Positions 6,596 to 13,926 of a stretch of DNA of 19,257 nucleotides are shown in pieces. Under the pieces are notes generated by a model. The model was given only the letters and a program-made list of their open reading frames with translations, made no database searches and was not told the DNA's origin. Location: assembly GCA_030826005.1 (NCBI GenBank), contig JAPJOW010000062.1, forward strand, positions 1-19,257. The letters run 5' to 3'. The stretch comes from Aliterella sp. RAGGC_92. GTDB taxonomy: Bacteria; Cyanobacteriota; Cyanobacteriia; Cyanobacteriales; Chroococcidiopsidaceae. A program made the position numbers and the translations under genes. Each line of letters begins with the position of its first letter. Position 1 is the first letter of the stretch.

Positions 6596-8053
6596 CTATC
6601 CACCAATGCCCAAGCGCCCCGCTAAAGCCGGAGTTAGGGGCAAAAGCACGGAAATCATCAAAAATAAAGCAAGTAGCCCTAAAGCGGCTCTAGCATCGTC
6701 TGGTTCGGTAATTTCGTTAAGGCTGGGGCGTTCTAACTCGCGCTGTAAAAATAGGATCGCGATCGCCCAATACATCGCTACAGGGTTTGCCAAAGAAGCA
6801 ATAGCTAAAATAATCAAAGTCGCAACCGTAGCTCGTCCGGCGGTCTTGCGTCCGTAAATTGCTTGGACAATTCTCCCCCCATCTAATACGCCCGCAGGCA
6901 TTAAGTTTAGTGCGGTAATTACTAAACCCAACCAGCCAACTACCGTTAAGGGATTGATGTCAACTAAACTATTGTGGAGGTTGTCTCCGATAATTACCCG
7001 TGCTAAAGTTCCAACTAAAATTGAGCCTTGAAAAAACTCTGTAGGCACTTGAAACAAACTACCAGGATGAGATAGTAATAAACCGATTACTAGCAGCAAT
7101 AGAGAAAGCACTCCCCCCACCGCCGGGCCGGCAAAAGCGATATCAAACAACGCCTTGCGGTTGGGTACTAAAGATGCAAACCGAGTAATTGCGCCATAAG
7201 ACCCTAGCTGTACCGTCGGTAAGAAAAAAGGCGGAGTCAACTTAACTTGGTAACGCCGCGCTAAAAAGTAATGACCGAGTTCGTGAGCAGTTAGAACAGC
7301 AATAATACCTATACCAATGGGTAAAACTTCTGCAAAGCGCTCTAGGTGGGTAAAAAAATCAAAACCTAATAATATCCCCACCGTCTCAAAAATTGTGGCA
7401 ATGGTAGCAACAATCAAACCAATAGCCAAGATATACTGGCTTACCGTCACCGGGCGCACGTCCGCACTCTGGGGAAGGATAATTACTACGGGTTTTTCCT
7501 CGGTATTTTCAACTAAAAACAAACGATAGAGGTCGCCTAACTTTTCCTGCAAGTTTGTGGTTAGCTTTTTGTGGACGGCTTCTGGTTCGCCACGTAGGTT
7601 GCCTTTAACAATTACACCTTCTTGGTAGGGAATAATTTCTACAGCAAAATAAGTATCAATACTAAAAATTCCCTTAATTGCCACCATGTCTTCCGAGGGA
7701 ATCGGGACTACCGTTGATGTTTGCTTGCTAGGTTCAACCGGAGCAGCGACGGCGACAGGACTCGGTTGCACGCTTTTAGTTTGGGCTTTAAAAATTCTCA
7801 GCCGATTATTGAGCGCTATGTAAGCCACCGTTGAAGCGACGACTAAAAATAAAATACCCACAATATTTATATAAATACCTACGGCAAATAAGCCAAAAAA
7901 TATCAGCCAAGGAGCAATCAAAACTACCGACTGCAACCAAGTTAAAATACCTAACTTGCCCAAAGATTTAGACCGATAAAATCCCCAACCTAATATACCG
8001 CAAGCTACCAACACAACTAAGGCGATCGTAGAGGTTTCTGATGCTGTGTACAT
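6596..8053 (-). CDS. Site-2 protease family (M50) intramembrane metalloprotease
   Basis: This 485-residue membrane protein cuts substrates within or near the membrane. The zinc site is HELGH at 257-261 (catalytic Glu258), and the third ligand comes from NLMPAGVLDGGR at 383-394, the classic NxxPxxxLDGG motif. Hydrophobic helices appear near 9-24, 42-78 (two), 205-230, 242-262, 305-328, 370-390, 408-436 and 455-475. A soluble stretch of about 90 residues (110-200) lies between the second helix pair and the core. This long N-terminal part resembles the chloroplast EGY1-type and cyanobacterial homologues rather than RseP, and no PDZ domain is visible. No anti-sigma factor neighbour is present. 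The substrate is unknown. Confidence 0.93.
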   Translation of the reverse strand: MYTASETSTIALVVLVACGILGWGFYRSKSLGKLGILTWLQSVVLIAPWLIFFGLFAVGIYINIVGILFLVVASTVAYIALNNRLRIFKAQTKSVQPSPVAVAAPVEPSKQTSTVVPIPSEDMVAIKGIFSIDTYFAVEIIPYQEGVIVKGNLRGEPEAVHKKLTTNLQEKLGDLYRLFLVENTEEKPVVIILPQSADVRPVTVSQYILAIGLIVATIATIFETVGILLGFDFFTHLERFAEVLPIGIGIIAVLTAHELGHYFLARRYQVKLTPPFFLPTVQLGSYGAITRFASLVPNRKALFDIAFAGPAVGGVLSLLLLVIGLLLSHPGSLFQVPTEFFQGSILVGTLARVIIGDNLHNSLVDINPLTVVGWLGLVITALNLMPAGVLDGGRIVQAIYGRKTAGRATVATLIILAIASLANPVAMYWAIAILFLQRELERPSLNEITEPDDARAALGLLALFLMISVLLPLTPALAGRLGIGG

Positions 8054-8131
8054 TTTTAATAAACTAATTTTTGCTACAGCCTATAAGTCTACTGTACCTG
8101 AGCCGGCGGTTCCAAACCCAGAAAAGTACCT

Positions 8132-10444
8132 TTACCACTGAGACTGTATTGCTAACAAACTCTCACTTTCCTGACTATTTACTGGTTTAGAGAAGAAGTA
8201 ACCCTGCCCGTATTTGCATTTTAGCGCTCTAAGTTTTGCTAGTTGCTCTTTAGTTTCTACTCCTTCAGCAACTACATTTATCGCCATGTTTTCCGCTAAG
8301 GCTAAGATAGTTTGAATAATTTCAATTTTAGAGTTGTCATCGTCACAGTCCCTCATACCCATAACAAAGGAACGGTCAATTTTTAAAATATCAATTGGGA
8401 AACGGTGCAAGTAACTAAGCGATGAATATCCCGTACCAAAGTCGTCTAGACACAAAATTACGCCTAAACTTTTTAACTGTTTGAGAATTTGGGCAATTTC
8501 TTGGCTATTGTCTACAAGTACGCTTTCAGTAATTTCTAAATGTATCTGCTTTGGCTGTAACTTATTTATATCTAGAGTTTCTTGAATAAATTCAACTATA
8601 TTAGTTTGCGCGAACTGTTTGCTTGAAAAATTCACGCTCATGGTTAGTTCCACCTCTGGAAATTGTAATTGCCATAAATGCAACTGCTTACACGCCTCGC
8701 GGATTACCCACTCCCCTAAAGGAATAATCAGCCCAGTTTCTTCAGCTATAGGAATAAACTCTGTCGGTGACACAAAGCCTAAGTTGGGATGCTGCCAGCG
8801 TAATAAAGCTTCAAATCCAGTAATTTTTCCATTTTTTAGGATTACAATCGGCTGATAATAAATTTGCAACTCCTGGCGTTCTATAGCCCGACGCAAATCT
8901 GTTTCTAATTGCAACGCTGCGATCGCTTGAGAGCGCATATTACTATCAAAAATTTCGTGTCTTGCCTTGCCTTGAGATTTGGCGTAATACATTGCCGTAT
9001 CGGCATCGCGTAAAAGATGATCGGCTCGCTCGTAACCCTGCCTACCGATCGCAATGCCAATACTTGTCGCCGCAAACATTTCGTGACCGCTTAAGTTAAA
9101 CGGTAGCGCCAGTTCGTTTTGCACTCGCTCGGCAATATCGATCGCAAAACTTGTATCTTTGATATTGTCAAGTAAAATTGCAAACTCATCGCCACCAAGA
9201 CGAGCAATAGTATCGCTAGAGCGCACGCATTTTTCCAAGCGACGGCTTATTTCAATTAATAGGCGATCGCCAACGCTATGCCCTAAGCTATCGTTAACTA
9301 ATTTAAAACGGTCGAGATCCAAAAATAACACCGCAAACTGATAATCGGGGTGCTGTTTTGTTTTTTCAAATAAGTTGCCCAGCCGTTGCATTAATAAAGC
9401 TCGATTGGCAAGTCCCGTGAGTACATCGTGCAAAGTGTCGTGAACTAATTGCTTTTCAACTTGCTTAGAATAGGTAATATCTACAATTATGCCCCGTAGT
9501 AGTTTAGTATTTCCAGCTTCATCTTTGACCACTTGTACCAAATCGCGCAGCCATAATTCTCGACCATCGTTGGCTTTGGCTCGATACTCGATTACTTCCT
9601 CTTGTCCCAAGAGTATAGCCACTTGATAGCGGCTTTGTACGAGCGCTAAATCCTCTGGATGAACGTAGGTTTCCTGAAAATTTGTACGATCCAGCCATTT
9701 CCTAACAGAATAACCAAGTAATTCTTCCGCACGTTGACTGATAAATGAAAATTGCATCGTTGTCGCGTCTGCTTCCCAAACGATCGCATCTAGTCCATGC
9801 ACTAAATCGCGAAATCTCTGTTCTGAGGCTTGAGCTAATGCTTGCGACAATTCGCTTTGCGCTTTAGCTGCCTGTAACGTTTTAATTAAGCTTTGCAATT
9901 GCCCTTCCATAGTACCAACTACTTTAGTAGGAAAAAATAAAATTAAAATACCCAGCCCCGTACCTAGGGTGATAGACAAGGAAAAAAATGCTAAAGTCAT
10001 TTCTTCTAAATTGTCTTGAGCTAAAATAACTTCTACGCTTCCTAGGACGCGATTTTTTAGATTAATTGGTGCAGAGCCTTTAGCTTTAAAGCCATTCCAC
10101 CATATAGGTTTTTGGTTCGTACTTTCGTAACGAGCGATAGCTATTCCTTGCGCGTCTAAAATTTTGAGGTTTATTTCTTCGTCTTTTACCAGTTTTTTGG
10201 CAACTATTTGAGCGTATTTAGGGCTTTGATATTTCCACGAGTTCGGCTCTTGGGACACCAGTTGTACGAGTTTTTCGGCTAGGTTTTGAGCGTAAATATT
10301 TGCCGTTTTTTTTAAAACTGTAATTTCCAAAAAGTAAAAAACTGCGGGAAACCCAATGCTAATCAACAGCCACACTAAAACTACTAATGGATACAAGCGT
10401 TTTTTCAAACGCCGACTTAGCTCAATTTTTGTTTGTATTTCCAT
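8132..10444 (-). CDS. Membrane-bound PAS-GGDEF-EAL protein (c-di-GMP synthesis/breakdown)
   Basis: The 770-residue protein combines sensing with c-di-GMP turnover. Hydrophobic helices at about 18-42 and 150-172 enclose a 105-residue extracytoplasmic sensor. A PAS domain follows at about 208-330, including the PAC-type stretch EVIEYRAKANDGRELWLRD. The GGDEF domain (about 335-500) keeps the full active motif GGDEF at 417-421 and the inhibitory site RSSD at 408-411, five residues before it. The EAL domain (about 510-760) keeps EALLRW (545-550), NFSSKQ, DDFGTGYSSL (667-676) and EGVET, so both activities look possible. Which one dominates cannot be read from sequence. It lies between the site-2 protease and the 109-residue ORF, on the same strand, with a 78-base gap to the former. 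No clear ribosome site was seen. Confidence 0.95.
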   Translation of the reverse strand: MEIQTKIELSRRLKKRLYPLVVLVWLLISIGFPAVFYFLEITVLKKTANIYAQNLAEKLVQLVSQEPNSWKYQSPKYAQIVAKKLVKDEEINLKILDAQGIAIARYESTNQKPIWWNGFKAKGSAPINLKNRVLGSVEVILAQDNLEEMTLAFFSLSITLGTGLGILILFFPTKVVGTMEGQLQSLIKTLQAAKAQSELSQALAQASEQRFRDLVHGLDAIVWEADATTMQFSFISQRAEELLGYSVRKWLDRTNFQETYVHPEDLALVQSRYQVAILLGQEEVIEYRAKANDGRELWLRDLVQVVKDEAGNTKLLRGIIVDITYSKQVEKQLVHDTLHDVLTGLANRALLMQRLGNLFEKTKQHPDYQFAVLFLDLDRFKLVNDSLGHSVGDRLLIEISRRLEKCVRSSDTIARLGGDEFAILLDNIKDTSFAIDIAERVQNELALPFNLSGHEMFAATSIGIAIGRQGYERADHLLRDADTAMYYAKSQGKARHEIFDSNMRSQAIAALQLETDLRRAIERQELQIYYQPIVILKNGKITGFEALLRWQHPNLGFVSPTEFIPIAEETGLIIPLGEWVIREACKQLHLWQLQFPEVELTMSVNFSSKQFAQTNIVEFIQETLDINKLQPKQIHLEITESVLVDNSQEIAQILKQLKSLGVILCLDDFGTGYSSLSYLHRFPIDILKIDRSFVMGMRDCDDDNSKIEIIQTILALAENMAINVVAEGVETKEQLAKLRALKCKYGQGYFFSKPVNSQESESLLAIQSQW

Positions 10445-10518
10445 AACGCGCGCCTATAGCAAAAGTGCAAAAATAAGCTGAGGCTGGGACTTTTGGCAAG
10501 TTAATCTCAAACTTAAAA

Positions 10519-10848
10519 TTACTTTTTAGCTTCCTCTCCAATTTTTAAGTATCTACTTACTGTGAAGATTTTTGCTTTGCTATATCCTCTCAATTCAGCA
10601 AATATTATTTCTTTTGTAGGCGGCGGTAAAAAATTTATTGGAGGTTTGATTATTACAGCTTCTAGTTGTAAAAACTTATAACTAAATTGACTAAGATTAT
10701 TTTCAAGTAACACTTTCCATGCTAATAACTTATTTGCCGACAATTTAAAAAATGCCCGTACTAAGCGCAAACTTGTACCTATTTTTTGCCCTAGAACGAA
10801 GATTAGCCGTTGCCACGCAATAATGCTCGTTGGCTTATATTTATCCAT
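10519..10848 (-). CDS. Unrecognised 109-residue basic protein
   Basis: The frame begins with ATG two codons after an in-frame TGA, so this is its first possible start. The protein is basic and largely helical in the first 60 residues (IIAWQRLIFVLGQKIGTSLR and LVRAFFKLSANKLLAWKVLL). A proline-rich segment follows (IKPPINFLPPPTKE), and the C-terminus is also basic. It has no clear signal, membrane helix or motif, and no good ribosome site. Codon use is AT-rich like its neighbours. It lies 176 bases after the last icfG-cluster gene and 74 bases before the GGDEF-EAL gene. It may be a lineage-specific gene, a decayed one, or not expressed. Confidence 0.5.
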   Translation of the reverse strand: MDKYKPTSIIAWQRLIFVLGQKIGTSLRLVRAFFKLSANKLLAWKVLLENNLSQFSYKFLQLEAVIIKPPINFLPPPTKEIIFAELRGYSKAKIFTVSRYLKIGEEAKK

Positions 10849-11024
10849 TTTTCAACCATCACGTTGTTTATTTACCTCACATCCGTAGGTCAATTTATAG
10901 ATACCTAGCCGTATTAGCGTTGACTGCGTAATAATCCGCGCCATAAATCCGTATAGGTTAATTGCCAAACCTGGAATGATTAATTTTATAGTTCCCAGTT
11001 TTGAGCGCGTTGTAACTAAAAGAG

Positions 11025-11450
11025 CTAAACTTCTGCTCGATTCATAACAAAAATATTTCGATTGCGCTCTCCTAACTTTTCGTAAACAAACTTATCTACG
11101 CCTTGAAAAGCTAGAAAAATTCCCAAGCCGCCAATCGGTCTTTCTGTCAAAGGTCGATCTACAGTTTCGGTTTCTAAAGGCACTTTTTCTAAAGGGTTAA
11201 AGGCTGCGCCCGTATCTTCTAGCGCAATGGTTAAGGAATGCTCGTCAATTTTCGCTTGCAAGCCTAATACGCCCTCTTTTCCAGCTTCTTGATAACCATG
11301 AATAATAATATTGGTGGCAATTTCATCTATAGCTAAACGCAGCTTGTAAGCAGCTTTTTTATCTAATCCAGCTTGCGCCGCAACAGCAATAATGTATTTA
11401 GCGATCGCATCAAGAGATTCAATAGTTCCAGGTACGGTTATAGCTTCCAT
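11025..11450 (-). CDS. RsbW-like serine kinase / anti-sigma factor of the icfG cluster
   Basis: The 141-residue protein is a GHKL-type ATPase. In partner-switching systems it phosphorylates STAS antagonists and binds a target such as a sigma factor. The N-box is IDEIATNIIIHGY (41-53) with Glu43 and Asn47. The G1 motif is LEDTGAAFNP (77-86) with the ATP-contacting Asp79. The G2 loop is GGLGIFLA (107-114). Size fits the family. It is the last gene of the minus-strand run, 43 bases after icfG. By order it matches Slr1861 of Synechocystis, the kinase of that cluster. Expected partners are the two STAS proteins and the phosphatase IcfG encoded upstream. No sigma factor gene is in the window, so the final target is unknown. 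Confidence 0.9.
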   Translation of the reverse strand: MEAITVPGTIESLDAIAKYIIAVAAQAGLDKKAAYKLRLAIDEIATNIIIHGYQEAGKEGVLGLQAKIDEHSLTIALEDTGAAFNPLEKVPLETETVDRPLTERPIGGLGIFLAFQGVDKFVYEKLGERNRNIFVMNRAEV

Positions 11451-11493
11451 AAGTATTTAACCAATTATCTATAAGTAGTTGTAATTTCAGCAA

Positions 11494-13407
11494 TTAATCT
11501 ATTGGGCTATGCCACTGCACGGCTAACATAGTGATGTCGTCAAACTGGGGGGCGGAGTCAGTATGAGCAACTACGTTAGTTTTTATTTGCTCTAGCAGTT
11601 GACAAGGAGCAGCAAAAGAGTCTGTTATTAGAGAAACTAAGCGCTTGTCACCGAAAAATTCACCCCCAGGACTCCGCGCTTCGGTCACTCCGTCGGTGTA
11701 ACCAATTAAGCTATCTCCAGGTGCTAATTGCAAGGTGCGAATTTTAAACTTAGCGCCTGGAATCATCCCGACGGCGGGGCCAGTGGGTGCTAAAGTTTCT
11801 TTAATGCCTCCAGCATTAGCAACTATCAATGGCTCGTGTCCGCCATTAATATAAGTTACTAACCCTGTGGTCGGGTCGAGGATGCCAAAAAACATGGTAG
11901 CAAACATCCCCGTTTCGCCGTGTTCTTTAACAATGTAGTTATTGGTAATTTCAACCGCTCCTAGTCCGTAGGTTTGCTCTAGTTGGTTTTCCTCTGGTGC
12001 TTTAGTCAAACAATTATCGGTAGTATTTTTAGGAGTTAGAGCTTGTTTATCTAAACAAATTTGTCCAGAAAAAACGCGGATAAAGCTGCGAAATAGCCCC
12101 ATAAACATCGCCGCGCCTACGCCTTTATCGCAGACATCGGCAATTACAAGTCCGACATAGTTTCCAGGGAGCATAAATACGTCGTAAAAGTCTCCGGCTA
12201 CAGTTTTTGCTGGTTCAAAAACTGCGGCAATTTCCCAGTCAGGCAGCTTTAATAGAGGTTCTGGTAAAAAATCTCGCTGGAGTTTTTGACCTTTTTCTAA
12301 ATCTGTTTCTAGAGCTTGTTTAGCTTCATTTAGTTGGCTCGTTCTTTCGGCAACTCGTGCTTCTAACGTGCGAGTATAGCTACCCATTTCGGCAACCATT
12401 GAATTGAAAGTTTCTGCTAGTAGTTGCAATTCGTCGTTACTTTTAATTTCAACTACAGTATCAAAATTGCGATCTCGTACTCTTTGCGCTCCCTCATAAA
12501 GTTTGATAATTGGTCTAACTAACCACTGAGACAGTAAAAAAGCTACTAATAGCGAAAATAGCAAGCTACCAACAATTACGTGGAGATAAGTGTACTTTAG
12601 TCCTTCTAGCTGTTTGGCAATGCTTCTAACATCTACATCTAACCCCATTACCGCAATTACGTTACCGCTTGCGTCTTTAATCGGAATTCCTGCGGTTATA
12701 AAAGTTCCCCATTGATTGGTATAAAATGTATCCTCCGATTTAGCTACACCATCAAAAGCATGAGTTAGAGCAACACTGCTGGGAGTAAAATAGTAACCAG
12801 TCGGGCGATCGCTTTTTGTTTGAGCTTCTGTGTATCTGTATTCGCTATCATTTGCCAAAATTCTTAAAATTTTTCGCTCTGGCGAATTAGGTACAGTAAT
12901 TACTAAGTAAGTACTCCAAATAAAAATATCTGATGTATTGTCACGACGGCTTTTATTTGTTATTTCTCCTAGTTTTCGCGCAATCAGACGATAATTGTTT
13001 GAGTTAATAAGTTGGTTTGTTACAGCTTGAGATTTTAATCCGCTAACAGCGACTTTACTCTCTAAAACCGCTTGAGAATTTAGAGGAACGCTGGCATTTG
13101 TTAGTTGGTTTTTTAGCTGGCTGATTGCTTTCAAATCCTCCAGTGTTAACTTTGCCGCTTCTTTAGTGCCAATAGCTTGTAACTCCTTAGACAAGTCTTC
13201 TAAAATAGAGCCTTGGGTGCGTGAATAGAGCCAACCGAGACTTGCGGCAGCAACAGTAACTGAAAGTAAAGATATAGCTAATCCTAGTTTTAGGTAAAAA
13301 GGGAAAGTTAGCCCCTTTTTTGCCATTATGTGGGGAACGTCAATTATTTTTTCTTCTTGACTACTTTTTGAGGCTTTTGTTAGTTTTAAGTATCCCAACA
13401 TCTGCAT
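11494..13407 (-). CDS. icfG: IcfG-type membrane sensor PP2C/SpoIIE phosphatase
   Basis: This 637-residue serine phosphatase removes phosphate from STAS antagonists in response to an outside signal. Helices at about 38-61 and 274-295 flank a 210-residue extracytoplasmic domain of the Cache type (note TGYYFTPSSVAL and GTFITAGIPIKDASGNVIAV). A HAMP linker (296-347) and a coiled coil (347-378) connect to the SpoIIE-type PP2C domain. The metal-binding aspartates are visible in AGDFYD (406), IADVCDKG (424), GYTDGVTEA (572) and FDDITML (624). The insert at about 450-490 is longer than usual. An AAGGT before ATG 13407 supports that start; internal Met28 is possible. In Synechocystis, IcfG (Slr1860) is needed for coordinating inorganic-carbon and glucose use. 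Order and domains here match. Confidence 0.93.
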   Translation of the reverse strand: MQMLGYLKLTKASKSSQEEKIIDVPHIMAKKGLTFPFYLKLGLAISLLSVTVAAASLGWLYSRTQGSILEDLSKELQAIGTKEAAKLTLEDLKAISQLKNQLTNASVPLNSQAVLESKVAVSGLKSQAVTNQLINSNNYRLIARKLGEITNKSRRDNTSDIFIWSTYLVITVPNSPERKILRILANDSEYRYTEAQTKSDRPTGYYFTPSSVALTHAFDGVAKSEDTFYTNQWGTFITAGIPIKDASGNVIAVMGLDVDVRSIAKQLEGLKYTYLHVIVGSLLFSLLVAFLLSQWLVRPIIKLYEGAQRVRDRNFDTVVEIKSNDELQLLAETFNSMVAEMGSYTRTLEARVAERTSQLNEAKQALETDLEKGQKLQRDFLPEPLLKLPDWEIAAVFEPAKTVAGDFYDVFMLPGNYVGLVIADVCDKGVGAAMFMGLFRSFIRVFSGQICLDKQALTPKNTTDNCLTKAPEENQLEQTYGLGAVEITNNYIVKEHGETGMFATMFFGILDPTTGLVTYINGGHEPLIVANAGGIKETLAPTGPAVGMIPGAKFKIRTLQLAPGDSLIGYTDGVTEARSPGGEFFGDKRLVSLITDSFAAPCQLLEQIKTNVVAHTDSAPQFDDITMLAVQWHSPID

Positions 13408-13417
13408 TTTTATTACC

Positions 13418-13433
13418 TTTGCCGATCGGCAAA
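13418..13433. promoter_or_regulatory. Perfect 16-base palindrome 10 bases before the icfG start
   Basis: TTTGCCGATCGGCAAA is an exact palindrome ending ten bases upstream of the icfG ATG. It includes the region where the ribosome site would lie. It could be an operator for a dimeric repressor or a hairpin hiding the start. Both readings are inferred. A chance origin is possible, since an exact 16-mer palindrome is expected well under once in a window of this size. Confidence 0.45.
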
Positions 13434-13478
13434 ACTTGAGATTATAAATTGTTAAATATTTTTTATTTTAGACATAAA

Positions 13479-13512
13479 GATTGTATGGACAAAGTTAATC
13501 ATCCATACAATC
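13479..13512 (-). repeat. 11-base perfect inverted repeat between the STAS gene and icfG
   Basis: GATTGTATGGA (13479-13489) and TCCATACAATC (13502-13512) are exact inverted copies with a 12-base spacer. On the minus strand the hairpin sits 22 bases after the STAS stop and is followed by TTTATGTCTAAAATA, which is only partly T-rich. It may be a weak terminator or a processing site that sets the ratio of antagonist to phosphatase, or a protein-binding site. Confidence 0.5.
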
Positions 13513-13533
13513 GTAACGCCGCAAGTAGATAGT

Positions 13534-13863
13534 TTAAACTTGGGCAACTCCGTATTCTTCAACAATAAATACACTTTGAGCAAAGCCCGTTTTGGTGAGA
13601 GTATCTAGTACCATTTCTTGAGGGGCAACTAAATAAATATCAACATCAGAACCCATTTTTTGTTTAGCAAATATCAAGACGCGCAAACCTGCACTAGCCA
13701 TATATTCCAAGTCTTGCATAAATAGCACGAGTTCTTGAGGTTGATGAGCCGCCGCTTGCTCTACCGCCGTTTTGAATAGCGGTGCAGAACTTGCATCTAA
13801 TTCGCCAATTAAAAAGATTTTAGCGATATCTTTGTCCATTTCTAGCGTTGCTGTAAAAGCCAT
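13534..13863 (-). CDS. STAS-domain anti-sigma factor antagonist (Slr1859-like)
   Basis: The 109-residue protein is a single STAS domain of the SpoIIAA/RsbV type. The unphosphorylated form binds the RsbW-like kinase and frees its target. Phosphorylation on a serine breaks this contact. The conserved loop is EYMASAGLRVL (53-63) and the expected phosphoserine is Ser57, directly before Ala-Gly. The N-terminal strand carries FLIGELDASSAPLF (17-30). AAGGA lies about ten bases before the ATG, a good ribosome site. It lies between glgX (63 bases upstream) and icfG (126 bases downstream). By position it matches Slr1859 of Synechocystis, an icfG-cluster phosphoprotein. Confidence 0.92.
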   Translation of the reverse strand: MAFTATLEMDKDIAKIFLIGELDASSAPLFKTAVEQAAAHQPQELVLFMQDLEYMASAGLRVLIFAKQKMGSDVDIYLVAPQEMVLDTLTKTGFAQSVFIVEEYGVAQV

Positions 13864-13926
13864 AATTTTGTGTTCCTTTAATGTTTTACGTGGGAATGAA
13901 AGTTAATTAGCAGCAAGCAAATGCAG

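Noticed and set aside
10849..11024. Possible RNA gene in the 176-base gap after the RsbW-like gene
   Set aside because: No tRNA-like arms, strong hairpin or T run could be found by eye.
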